Shown piece after piece: positions 43,554 through 51,636 of a stretch of DNA of 64,000 bases. This DNA is from JAIOPA01 sp964655175 (lineage in GTDB: Bacteria > Eisenbacteria > RBG-16-71-46), in contig CAZZLY010000003.1 in NCBI GenBank assembly GCA_964655175.1, positions 24,971 to 88,970 on the forward strand, in the 5' to 3' direction. Every line of letters starts with the position of its first letter. Within the stretch, counting starts at the first letter, position 1. The notes under the pieces are model-generated. The model saw only the letters and a list, made by a program, of their open reading frames with translations. It was not told the origin of the DNA and did not search any database. The position numbers were made by a program, and so were the translations under genes.

Positions 43554-43582
43554 AGCATAGTGGGCGCGACCGATGCGGTCAC
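43554..43582 (-). promoter_or_regulatory. Candidate promoter for the hypothetical gene at 43506
   Basis: Minus strand: GTGACC (43577-43582), a 17-base spacer and TATGCT (43554-43559). It lies just beyond the stop of the MFS gene. Confidence 0.5.
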
Positions 43583-43586
43583 GCGT

Positions 43587-44879
43587 TCAATCGGTCAGCG
43601 GACCCTCGCCGCGCCGGCCCTTGGCCTCCTCCGAGAGCGCGACCTCGCCCACGGGGTGCTCGGGCGTGCCGCGGAACGCGGCGTAGAACGTCACCGCCGC
43701 GATCAGGTACAGCGTCGCGGTGAGATAGAACGGCACCGCGTCGCCGTAGCGTTCGAGCACCACGCCCGAGACCGTGGCCGACGCCGCCCAACCGAGGTTC
43801 CACACCATGTTGTTGAGGCTCGTCGAGCGCGCACGCAGCCCCGGCGGCAGCACCTCCATGACGAACGCGTTGAGCAACGGCGTCGAGGCCTGCATGAACG
43901 TGGCGCGCAGCCAGAAGGCGCCCACCGCCACGGGCAGCAGCTGCTCACCGCCCAGCGTCACGAGGAACGGCAGCGACAGCAGTTCGGCCGCGACCGCGGT
44001 GCGCAGCTTGCCGAACCGGCGCGCCAGCGCGGGCGCCGCGAGCGTGGCGGCCGCGGTGCAGACCTGCGCGATCCCGAAGAACACGCCGATCTGCGCACTC
44101 GAGCACGCGAACCGGTTCTTGAAGTACAGGTTCATGAACGGGATCACGAAGCCCGCACCCGCACCGATGAGCGCGGCGTTCAACGCGATCGCGCCCAAGC
44201 GACGATGGTCGCGCACGGTCGGGGGCGGTGCGTCGCGGTGGGCGCGCGGTTCGGCGAGGCCGCGCAGCGCCACGAGCGGCAGCGCGGCCGCCGCCGTGAC
44301 GAGTGCGCCCAGCACGAGCACGACGCGGTACGCGGTGAACCACGACCACGCGGGCTGCACGGCCCGCAGCACCGCCGGCAGCACGCCGCCCAGCGCGTTG
44401 CCGAACACGCCCGCGAGCAGGGCGCACGCGAAGAACGTGCTGAACAGGTGGGTGCGTTCGCGTGGGCTCGAGTGATCGGTGAGGAACGGGGCGGCCGCGA
44501 TCTGGAACAGCGACTGCCCCATGCCCGCGACGAAGCTCGCGCCCACGACGAGCGCCCCGTGCGGGGTGACGGTGCGCAGCAGCATCCCGGTGCCGTCGAG
44601 CGCGGCGCCCAGCATGAGCGTGCGGCGTCGGCCCCAGCGATCGGCGAGCCAGCCCGCGGGCAGGGCGGCGACCACGGTGCCCATGCCGCTCGCGGCGATC
44701 GCGCGCCCCACGGCCGCCTCGCTCGCACCGCCCTCGACGAGGAACAGGTTGAAGAGCACCGCGAAGATGCCGTGTCCGGTCCAGGCGAGGAACTCGGCCC
44801 CCAGATAGAGCCGTGCCGGTCGCGAGAACCGCGCGACCGCGTCGCGGAACTCGTGCACGGCCTCGCGCAGCGCGGGCAT
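43587..44879 (-). CDS. MFS transporter
   Basis: A 430-residue permease with about 12 hydrophobic helices. The loop 2-3 motif is PAGWLADRWGRRRTLMLG. The first half begins FLAWTGHGIFAVLFNLFLVEGG, as in drug or metabolite exporters of the MFS_1 group. The C-terminal tail is charged and cytoplasmic (LSEEAKGRRGEG). It lies downstream of the XRE-cupin gene on the same strand but behind a hairpin. The substrate cannot be predicted. Confidence 0.88.
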   Translation of the reverse strand: MPALREAVHEFRDAVARFSRPARLYLGAEFLAWTGHGIFAVLFNLFLVEGGASEAAVGRAIAASGMGTVVAALPAGWLADRWGRRRTLMLGAALDGTGMLLRTVTPHGALVVGASFVAGMGQSLFQIAAAPFLTDHSSPRERTHLFSTFFACALLAGVFGNALGGVLPAVLRAVQPAWSWFTAYRVVLVLGALVTAAAALPLVALRGLAEPRAHRDAPPPTVRDHRRLGAIALNAALIGAGAGFVIPFMNLYFKNRFACSSAQIGVFFGIAQVCTAAATLAAPALARRFGKLRTAVAAELLSLPFLVTLGGEQLLPVAVGAFWLRATFMQASTPLLNAFVMEVLPPGLRARSTSLNNMVWNLGWAASATVSGVVLERYGDAVPFYLTATLYLIAAVTFYAAFRGTPEHPVGEVALSEEAKGRRGEGPLTD

Positions 44880-44923
44880 CGGTTCGGTGACCTCCGGCGT
44901 GGGGATGCGGACGGGGAAACGAA

Positions 44924-44953
44924 CGGGCGGCGATCCCGAGGGACCGCCGCCCG
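44924..44953 (-). terminator. Hairpin terminator after the XRE-cupin gene
   Basis: A 14-bp stem with one mismatch (44924-44937 with 44940-44953), 22 bases after the regulator's stop and before the MFS gene. Confidence 0.7.
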
Positions 44954-44975
44954 GTGGTGGGGGACTGTGGACCGG

Positions 44976-45590
44976 TCAGACCGCGTTGTCGAGCATCGCG
45001 GTGTCGACCGTGTGACCGTTGGCCTCTTCGCCGCCCGGCCGCACCGCCGCGGCGAACGCCGCCGGGGTGAGCGCGATCAGCAGCCGCGCGGGCACGTCAC
45101 CGGCGTTGTCGATCGAGTGCGGCACGCGGCCGTCGAAGTGACACGAATCGCCGGACTCCAGCATGATCACGTGATCGCCGATGGTGAGGCTGATGCGGCC
45201 GTCCGACACGAGCACGACCTCCTCGCCGTGATGGAAGTGACGCTTGTCGCTCAGCGACTGGCCGATCGGGAGCTCGCACTGCAGGAGCTCGAGGTTGCGG
45301 CGGGGCTGGGCGGACATCACCTCGACGCGCGAGATGTTGCCGTTGACCGTCATGTGCGGACGCTCGTCGCGGCGCACGACGTAGGGCACCTGATCCTCCT
45401 CGACGACGAGGTAGGCGACCGACGTCTCGAGCGACTTGGCGAGGTCCTGCAGCGTCGCCAGCGAGGGCGACGTGCGGTTGTTCTCGACCTGGCTCACGAA
45501 CCCCTTGGAGAGTCCGGTGAGCTCGGCGAGCTGCTGCACGGTGAGACCGCGGCGAAGCCGCAGATCCCGAATCTTACGACCCAACTGCAT
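44976..45590 (-). CDS. XRE-family regulator with C-terminal cupin domain
   Basis: A 204-residue repressor-type protein. The helix-turn-helix is LTVQQLAELTGLSKGFVSQVE (residues about 15-36). The cupin barrel contains FHHGEEVVLVSDGRISLTI and GDSCHFDGRVPHSIDN, including the usual metal-site His/Glu pattern. Such proteins (PuuR/HipB-cupin type) control small-molecule transport or catabolism. The ATG at 45590 has GGAGGTGA 7 bases upstream. The leader is pyrimidine-rich. Inverted half-sites flank the promoter, so it probably controls its own synthesis. The effector is unknown. Confidence 0.92.
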   Translation of the reverse strand: MQLGRKIRDLRLRRGLTVQQLAELTGLSKGFVSQVENNRTSPSLATLQDLAKSLETSVAYLVVEEDQVPYVVRRDERPHMTVNGNISRVEVMSAQPRRNLELLQCELPIGQSLSDKRHFHHGEEVVLVSDGRISLTIGDHVIMLESGDSCHFDGRVPHSIDNAGDVPARLLIALTPAAFAAAVRPGGEEANGHTVDTAMLDNAV

Positions 45591-45646
45591 GAAGTCACCT
45601 CCGGGAGAGAGACGCGAGGGAGAGAGAGGGAGAGCGGAGTGACTCT

Positions 45647-45695
45647 CGAAGTTTAGGGACGCGTCGCCGGAAGGGTCAACGCCTATCGAACTTCG
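45647..45695 (-). promoter_or_regulatory. XRE-cupin promoter with flanking inverted half-sites
   Basis: Minus strand: -35 TTGACC (45674-45679), an 18-base spacer and -10 TAAACT (45650-45655). CGAAGTT (45647-45653, + strand) overlaps the -10 box, and its inverted copy AACTTCG (45689-45695) lies upstream of the -35 box. They could be operators for the encoded XRE regulator. Confidence 0.6.
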
Positions 45696-45753
45696 GGAGG
45701 TCGCAAAACCATGTTCAGTGGCGCCTTCGTTGCGTCCTGCAATACGGCGGCGC

Positions 45754-47634
45754 TCAGGGCTGAACGTGCGGGCTCTCCACGGGCGTTCCACGCGTCCCGG
45801 TCGCGTCCGACGACGCCCCGAGGTACTGCAGCTGAACCAGACGGCGGTAGAGCCCGCCCTGCGCCATGAGCTCGACGTGCGTGCCGGTTTCGCGCACCCG
45901 TCCGTGGTGCAGCACCACGATGCGATCGACGTCGTGGATGGTGGACAGCCGATGCGCGATCACGAGCGACGTGCGCCCGGCGAGCAGGCGACGCAGCGCC
46001 GACTGGATGAGGCGTTCGGTGTGCGTGTCCACGCTCGAGGTGGCCTCGTCGAGCACGAGCAGTTCGGGGTCGCGCGCCAGCGCCCGGGCGAACGCCAGCA
46101 GCTGCTTCTCGCCCGACGACAGCGTCGCGCCGCGCTCGCGCACCTCGGCCTGCCAGGTGCCGGGCAGGCGTGCGATGAGTGTGTCGGCGTGCACCTCGGT
46201 CGCCGCCGCACGGGCGCGCTCGGGGGTGATGCTCGGGTCGGCGAGGGTGAGGTTGCCCTCGATCGTGCCGCTGAACAGGAACACGTCCTGCAGCACGAAC
46301 CCGATGCGACGGCGCAGCGCGGCCGCGTCCCAGTCCGCGAGCGGGCGGCCGTCCACACGGATGACGCCGCGCTGCGGCGTGTAGAAGCGCAGCAGCAGGC
46401 TGGTGATCGTGGTCTTGCCCGAGCCCGTCGCCCCGACGATGGCGAGGCGTTCGCCGGGCGCGAGTGTGAAGCTCACGTCCTCGAGCACCCAGTGCTCGCC
46501 GACGTAGGCGAACCAGACGCCCTCGAACGAGATGTGGATGCCGCCGCTCGCGGGAGCGGCGGCGGGTGCGGCCGCGGGCACGACCCCCGCGCGCGGTGTG
46601 CCGTGCGCCGGTTCGGGCAGCGCGACGGCCGCGTCGTCGACGGGCGTGTCGAGCAGTTCGAAGATGCGCTCGGCCGAGGCCATGGCCTGCTGCAGGATGC
46701 CGTACTTCTCGGACAGGTCCGACAGAGGGCGGAAGAAGCGCTGCGTGTACTGGATGAACGCCACCAGCGTGCCGAGCGTGATGCCCGTCCACATGACCTG
46801 ACGGCCGCCGTACCAGACGATCAGCGCGAGCGCCATGGCGCTCACGAACTCGAGCAGCGGGAAGAACACCGCGTGGTAGCGGTTGGCGCGCAGGTTGGCG
46901 TCGCGGTGCTCGGCGTTGATATGGGCGAACGCATCGTGGTTCCGCGACTCGCGGCCCAGCAACTGCACCGTGCTCATGCCGCCCAGGTTCTCGTTCATGA
47001 ACGCGTTCAGGCGCGCCAGGCTGGTGCGCACGTCGCGGAACGCCCGTCGCACCTTGGCGCGGAACGTGAGCGTGGCCAGGATCATGAGCGGCAGCACCGA
47101 GAACGTGACCACGAGCAGCTCGACGTTGAGCCGCGCCATGGTGATCACGATGCCGATCAGGATGAACAGGTCGCCGAACAGCGCGTCGATGCCGGCGGTG
47201 AACAGTTCGTTGATGACGTCCACGTCGTTCGTCACGCGCGTCATGAGCCGGCCCACCGGCTGCCGGTCGAAGTACGACACGGGCAGCCGCTGCAGATGGC
47301 GGAAGATGCGCGCGCGCAGGTCGCGCATGAGGCTCTGGCCCACGCGCTGCATGATCTGCGTCTGCAGATAGCCCAGGCCGAAGCCCACCAGCAGCGCCGA
47401 CAGGTACGCGAGCGCGATGCGATCGAGCAGCACCGTGTCGCGGTGCCGGATGCCGAGGTCGATCGCCTCCTTGGTGAGCCACGGATACAGCAGCTGCACG
47501 CCGGCGGCCGCGAGCGTGACGACCATCGCGAGCGCCACCTGCCCGCGGTAGGGCCGCAGGAACGGCAGCAGTCGGCGCACCAGGCGGTGGTCGTAGGCGC
47601 GCGCGGTGCGCTCGTCGCGGTCGTCGTCGCTCAT
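45754..47634 (-). CDS. ABC exporter half-transporter with intact catalytic Glu
   Basis: A 626-residue MsbA-like protein. Six transmembrane helices cover about residues 20-310. The nucleotide-binding domain has Walker A GATGSGKTT, signature LSSGEKQL (degenerate: Ser and Glu instead of Gly and Gln), Walker B LLVLDEATSSVD with the catalytic Glu, and the switch His in AHRLST. It overlaps the upstream ABC gene by ATGA. Together they form a heterodimeric exporter; this subunit provides the Walker half of the active site. Substrate unknown. Confidence 0.93.
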   Translation of the reverse strand: MSDDDRDERTARAYDHRLVRRLLPFLRPYRGQVALAMVVTLAAAGVQLLYPWLTKEAIDLGIRHRDTVLLDRIALAYLSALLVGFGLGYLQTQIMQRVGQSLMRDLRARIFRHLQRLPVSYFDRQPVGRLMTRVTNDVDVINELFTAGIDALFGDLFILIGIVITMARLNVELLVVTFSVLPLMILATLTFRAKVRRAFRDVRTSLARLNAFMNENLGGMSTVQLLGRESRNHDAFAHINAEHRDANLRANRYHAVFFPLLEFVSAMALALIVWYGGRQVMWTGITLGTLVAFIQYTQRFFRPLSDLSEKYGILQQAMASAERIFELLDTPVDDAAVALPEPAHGTPRAGVVPAAAPAAAPASGGIHISFEGVWFAYVGEHWVLEDVSFTLAPGERLAIVGATGSGKTTITSLLLRFYTPQRGVIRVDGRPLADWDAAALRRRIGFVLQDVFLFSGTIEGNLTLADPSITPERARAAATEVHADTLIARLPGTWQAEVRERGATLSSGEKQLLAFARALARDPELLVLDEATSSVDTHTERLIQSALRRLLAGRTSLVIAHRLSTIHDVDRIVVLHHGRVRETGTHVELMAQGGLYRRLVQLQYLGASSDATGTRGTPVESPHVQP

Positions 47635-49379
47635 GAGGCGGCGATCTCCTCTTCGAGGCGCTGCGCACGCGAGAGCGCGGCGTAGTGACCGCCCAACGCG
47701 AGCAGTTCGTCATGGCGTCCGCGCTCGACGACCTCGCCGTGCTCGAGCACCAGGATGAGGTCGGCGTCGCGCACCGTGCTGACGCGGTGCGACACGAGGA
47801 TCGTCGTGCGACGACGCATCTCGCCGCGCAGTTCGCCGAGGATGGCCTCCTCGGTCTGCGTGTCCACGTTCGAGAGGCAGTCGTCGAGCAGCAGCACGGG
47901 CGCGTCGCGCAGCAGGGCGCGGGCGATCGCGGTGCGCTGCTTCTGGCCGCCGGACAGCGTGATGCCGCGCTCGCCCACGCGGGTGTCGAAGCCGTCGGGG
48001 AAGCCGTTCACGTCGCCCGCCAGATGCGCCACGCCCGCCGCGCGCACGACCGCGTCGCGGTCCTCGGTGGCGACGCCGTAGGCGATGTTGGCGGCGATCG
48101 TCTCGGAGAACAGGAACGGCTCCTGCGGCACGCCCGCGATCTGCGCGCGCAGCCACGGCAGGTCGAGCGTGCGCACGTCGCGGCCGTCCAGGAACACGGT
48201 GCCCGGCGGCGGGTCGAACACGCGCGGCAGCAACGTGAGCAGCGTGCTCTTGCCCGATCCCGTGCGGCCCACCAGCGCGACCGTGCCCCCGGCGGGCACC
48301 GAGAACGACAGGTGCCGCAGCGCGGGCGTGGTCGCGCCGGGGTAGGTGAACGTGAGGTCGCGCACCTCGAGTGCGCCGCGCGCCGCCTCGTCGGGGCGGA
48401 CGGCGTCCGGAGCGCTGGCGACCGCGGGCACCTCGTCGAGCAGGTCGGTGATGCGGCGGAACGATGCCGAGCCGCGCTGGAAGATGTTGATGACCCAGCC
48501 CAGCGCGATCATGGGCCAGTTGAGCATGGCCAGATAGACCGTGAACGCCACGAACTGTCCCAGCGTGATGTGGCCGCGCACGACCTCGCGTCCGCCCAGC
48601 CAGATCGCGAGCAGCGCACCCACGCCGATCCAGAACGCGAGCGAGGGCTGCAGCACGCCCGAGAGGCGGATGAGGTCGAGGTGCCCGCGGCGGTAGTCCT
48701 CGGACAGGTCGTCGAAGCGCTGCGACTCGCGGCCCTCGGCGCCGAACGCGCGCACCACGCGCAGCCCCGCGAGGTTCTCCTGCACGTGCGCCGACAGCAG
48801 CCCGAGCCGCTGCTGCACCTGCTCGAAGCGGTGATGGATGCGGTCGCCGAACCACCACACCGACAGCGACACGATCGGCAGCGGGAGCAACGAGAACAGC
48901 GTGAGGTGCGGGCTGATGCGCAGCATGAACGCGATCGACAGCACGCCCACCGACAGCGTGTTGACCGCGTACATGATGCCGGGCCCGAGCATCATGCGGA
49001 CCGCGGCCATGTCGTTCGTGGCGATGGACATGAGCTCGCCGGTGCGGCGGCGCTGGAACCATTCGAGCGGCTGGCGCTGCAGGTGCGCGAACAGGTCGTT
49101 GCGCAGGTCGAACTCGAGTCGGCGCGAGATGCCGATCACCCAGTGCCGCATCCCGAAGCGGAACAGCCCGGCGAGGATCGCGAGCCCGAGCACCGCGAGC
49201 GCGTAGCGTCCCAGCTTCTCGGCGGTGACGCCGCGGTACAGGTCGTCGATGGCGAGCCGCAGCACCTGCGGCTCCGCGAGCTTGACGACGTTGGAGCACA
49301 CGACGCACGCGATGCCCCACAGCAGGCCGGTCCGATGGCGGGCGGCCGCGCGCAGCAATCGTGCGAGGTGCGGAGCGAT
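47631..49379 (-). CDS. ABC exporter half-transporter with degenerate Walker B
   Basis: A 582-residue protein, six helices then a nucleotide-binding domain. Walker A is GRTGSGKST and the signature is the consensus LSGGQKQR. Walker B is LLLDDCLSNVD, where Asp stands in place of the catalytic Glu. This asymmetry complements the partner gene. The start is uncertain. AGGAG is followed 6 bases later by an in-frame ATC (49379), giving the family-like N-terminus APHLARLLRAA. A TTG at 49358 is the alternative, without a ribosome-binding site. The frame is open into the upstream gene but has no other start in the gap. Confidence 0.88.
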   Translation of the reverse strand: MAPHLARLLRAAARHRTGLLWGIACVVCSNVVKLAEPQVLRLAIDDLYRGVTAEKLGRYALAVLGLAILAGLFRFGMRHWVIGISRRLEFDLRNDLFAHLQRQPLEWFQRRRTGELMSIATNDMAAVRMMLGPGIMYAVNTLSVGVLSIAFMLRISPHLTLFSLLPLPIVSLSVWWFGDRIHHRFEQVQQRLGLLSAHVQENLAGLRVVRAFGAEGRESQRFDDLSEDYRRGHLDLIRLSGVLQPSLAFWIGVGALLAIWLGGREVVRGHITLGQFVAFTVYLAMLNWPMIALGWVINIFQRGSASFRRITDLLDEVPAVASAPDAVRPDEAARGALEVRDLTFTYPGATTPALRHLSFSVPAGGTVALVGRTGSGKSTLLTLLPRVFDPPPGTVFLDGRDVRTLDLPWLRAQIAGVPQEPFLFSETIAANIAYGVATEDRDAVVRAAGVAHLAGDVNGFPDGFDTRVGERGITLSGGQKQRTAIARALLRDAPVLLLDDCLSNVDTQTEEAILGELRGEMRRRTTILVSHRVSTVRDADLILVLEHGEVVERGRHDELLALGGHYAALSRAQRLEEEIAAS

Positions 49380-49393
49380 ACGGGACTCCTGCC

Positions 49394-49418
49394 GGGGGCG
49401 GCGTCGCGCGCCGCCCCC
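49394..49418 (-). terminator. Hairpin between the barrel gene and the ABC pair
   Basis: A 10-bp perfect GC stem (49394-49403 with 49409-49418), 5-base loop. It sits between the stop of the barrel gene and the ribosome-binding site of the ABC gene, so it may reduce ABC expression. Confidence 0.6.
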
Positions 49419-49425
49419 GCGAGGG

Positions 49426-50403
49426 TCAGTTCTTCGTGCCGCCGAACGCGCCGGCGAGACGACCGAGGCCCGTCTGCTTCCAGGCCATGCCGGCGTAGTA
49501 GGTGTTCGCATCGAGCGTGTTGCGGCCCGAGAGCGTGAACTGCGCGCCCGCGAACAGGTCCATCTTGTCGTCCACGCGGTAGGTCACGCGCGAGCCGAGG
49601 CTGGCGAAGCGCGTCTCGAGCTCGGTCTCGTTCGCGGGGGCCGGCGTGGGGGCGACGCGGTCGTACGGGCGACCCTGCGCGTTCTGCGTCTCGCCGTGCC
49701 AGCTGCCGCTCACGAGCAGGCTCTTGCCGAGCCACAGGCCCAGCGCCGCGTCGGTCGTCATGAAGTCCGCATAGCGGTCCTCGTCCGTGCGCGCGCCGAT
49801 CGTGAGGTAGCGCGTCGTCCAGCCCGCGCCCAGCGAGTAGAGCGCGTGACGGCCCACCGACCCACCGACCGCGAGCGACGCCGACAGGCTCTGCAGGCCC
49901 GCATCGAAGAACGTGTGCGGCTGACCCAGCGTCGCGGGCGCCGAGCCGTACACGGTGCCATCGAGGCCCGTGCCGCCGGTCGTGCCGGGGAACAGCTGGC
50001 GGTTGCCGCCCAGCGGTGCCGTCCAGCCGAGCGACAGGCTCACCGGCATGTTGCCGCGCAGCACCGCGAAGCGCACACCCAGACCCAGATCGCCCAGTCC
50101 CGTCGAGGTGGCCGAGCCCGCGGTGGTCGGAGCGAAGGTGCGGCTGACCACGGGCACGTCGAGCACGAACGCGGTGCGCTTGTGCCAGCCGAGTTCGGTG
50201 TGCGAACGGAACGTGCGCTGCTCGAACGTGCCGCCGAGCGACGTGCGGGCGTCCGTGGCACCGTAGTACGAGTCGGCGCTCGTCACGCCGCCGGACAGTT
50301 CGGTGTAGGACTCGCCGGGCTTGAGCACGATGGGCGAGGCCCAGGCCGAGGACACGAACGACACGGACGCGAGCGCGAGGACGAGGGTTCGACGCAGGCT
50401 CAT
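49426..50403 (-). CDS. Outer-membrane beta-barrel protein
   Basis: A 325-residue protein with signal peptide LVLALASVSFVSSAWA. The mature part is made of alternating strands with Tyr/Trp girdles (TELSGGVTSADSYYGATDA, GLGDLGLGVRFAVL, HALYSLGAGWTTRYLTIG). It ends in a strand (NTYYAGMAWKQTG) followed by a short tail. This is the pattern of transporter-type OmpP1/FadL or 'phenol degradation meta-pathway'-like barrels. It precedes the ABC exporter on the same strand, with its own promoter-like sequence, so an export-related role is possible. Confidence 0.75.
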   Translation of the reverse strand: MSLRRTLVLALASVSFVSSAWASPIVLKPGESYTELSGGVTSADSYYGATDARTSLGGTFEQRTFRSHTELGWHKRTAFVLDVPVVSRTFAPTTAGSATSTGLGDLGLGVRFAVLRGNMPVSLSLGWTAPLGGNRQLFPGTTGGTGLDGTVYGSAPATLGQPHTFFDAGLQSLSASLAVGGSVGRHALYSLGAGWTTRYLTIGARTDEDRYADFMTTDAALGLWLGKSLLVSGSWHGETQNAQGRPYDRVAPTPAPANETELETRFASLGSRVTYRVDDKMDLFAGAQFTLSGRNTLDANTYYAGMAWKQTGLGRLAGAFGGTKN

Positions 50404-50451
50404 CGAGCCTCCAGAAGGCTGGAAAAGGGGTACCGATGGGACGGACGGGCG

Positions 50452-50480
50452 AGACTAGCCGCCGTCCGAAGGGGGCGCAA
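50452..50480 (-). promoter_or_regulatory. Candidate promoter for the barrel-ABC group
   Basis: Minus strand: TTGCGC (50475-50480), a 17-base spacer and TAGTCT (50452-50457), about 50 bases before the ATG at 50403. Confidence 0.55.
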
Positions 50481-50539
50481 GCGTCGCGGCCGCCCCTCGG
50501 CGCGCCCGGGGCCGGGCGGTTCGGGCCGCCGTTTCACAG

Positions 50540-50568
50540 GTGACGCGCGCGAGTCGAAAGGCTAGCCT
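50540..50568 (+). promoter_or_regulatory. Candidate promoter for the small membrane protein gene
   Basis: GTGACG (50540-50545), a 17-base spacer and TAGCCT (50563-50568). It diverges from the promoter at 50452-50480. Confidence 0.55.
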
Positions 50569-50649
50569 CGGAGTGGTCGGCCCCGGTACCCGCACGAGCC
50601 TCGCGCGGGCGGGGGCTCGACGGGCGCTGGCCGCGCGGCGGAGGACCTC

Positions 50650-50919
50650 GTGCACATCGACGACGACGACCTCGTGAACGCGATCGTGCTGTCCGAGGTG
50701 CTGTCCAACGACGACCCGCAGCCCCCGCCGCGACCGCTGCCGCCCTCGTTCCTGTACGACCCGACGAGACCGGCGGCCCCCGCACCCCAGCCCGCGGTGA
50801 GTGCGAACCCCGGCTGCGGCGCGGTCCTGCTCGGCCTCATCGGGGCGATCCTCATGCTGATCGGCGCCGGGACCGCGCTGGTCTGGTTCTTCACCTGGCT
50901 GGGGAGCCTGCTGACGTGA
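50650..50919 (+). CDS. Small membrane protein, unknown function
   Basis: An 89-residue protein. An acidic N-terminus (MHIDDDDLVNAIVL) is followed by a Pro-rich linker (residues 24-45) and a C-terminal Gly/Leu-rich hydrophobic helix pair (GCGAVLLGLIGAILMLIG ... ALVWFFTWLG). GTG at 50650 has GGAGG 5 bases upstream. A good promoter-like sequence supports its being real. No family was recognised. Confidence 0.7.
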   Translation: MHIDDDDLVNAIVLSEVLSNDDPQPPPRPLPPSFLYDPTRPAAPAPQPAVSANPGCGAVLLGLIGAILMLIGAGTALVWFFTWLGSLLT

Positions 50920-51027
50920 GCGCATGACCGCACGTGGCCGTGCGCGCTGCGCGCGTGACGCGGGCCCGATTGGGCTACAGTGCGACGCGGACCAAGACGG
51001 TACGGCGACCACGGAGGGGGAGCGGGG

Positions 51028-51636
51028 ATGAGCGCGACGCACGGACGCCTGGGCCTGCTGATCGCAGGCGGGCGCGGGGTGCGGCTGCAGGCGGGCGTGC
51101 CCAAGGCGCTCGCACCGCTGGGGGAGCGCACGTTGCTCGCGCACGCGCATGCGACGCTCGCCGCCTGCACCGAGCGCGTGCTCGTCGTCGCGCCGCACGA
51201 CCTCGCGCTCGGGGCCGAACCGTTCGCGCGCCTGTCCGACCCGCCGGGGGACACGGGCCCGCTCGGGGCACTCGTCGCGGGACTCGCGGCGGGACCCTTC
51301 CACGAGGCGTTCGTGCTGCCCGTGGACCTGCCGGGGGTGACCGAGGCGCATCTGTGCGCGCTCGCGGACCGTCGCGGTGACGCGCCGCTCGTCGTCGCCG
51401 AGGTCGCGGGTCGCCTGCAGCCGTTGGTCGGGGTCTACGCGGCCGCGGCGGTCGCACCGCTGACCACCGCCTGGCGCGACGGCGAACGGTCGGTGACGCG
51501 CGCGGTCCTCGCGGCGGGCGCGACCGCGATCCCGGTCGAGTCCCTGCCCGGATCGCTCGAGGACTGGCTCAACGTGAACACCCCCGACGACCTGGTGCGG
51601 GCGAGCGCGCGGCACGCGATCGGTGGCGCGCGATGA
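51028..51636 (+). CDS. MobA-like nucleotidyltransferase
   Basis: A 202-residue NTP-transferase fold protein. LLIAGGRGVRLQAGVPKALAP is the MobA/GT-A signature (LAGG-x-S-x-R-x5-K). LPVDLPGV holds the Mg-binding Asp, and LNVNTPDDL near the end is the typical MobA C-terminal motif. The family adds GMP or CMP to molybdopterin or activates sugars. No other molybdenum cofactor gene is nearby, so the substrate is open. It is coupled by ATGA overlap to lysA. Confidence 0.82.
   Translation: MSATHGRLGLLIAGGRGVRLQAGVPKALAPLGERTLLAHAHATLAACTERVLVVAPHDLALGAEPFARLSDPPGDTGPLGALVAGLAAGPFHEAFVLPVDLPGVTEAHLCALADRRGDAPLVVAEVAGRLQPLVGVYAAAAVAPLTTAWRDGERSVTRAVLAAGATAIPVESLPGSLEDWLNVNTPDDLVRASARHAIGGAR

Noticed and set aside
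45603..45640. The GA-rich tract as a simple-sequence repeat or recombination site
   Set aside because: The units are irregular (GAGA mixed with CGCG and GGAG). It is better explained as a pyrimidine-rich leader of the XRE-cupin mRNA containing its ribosome-binding site.
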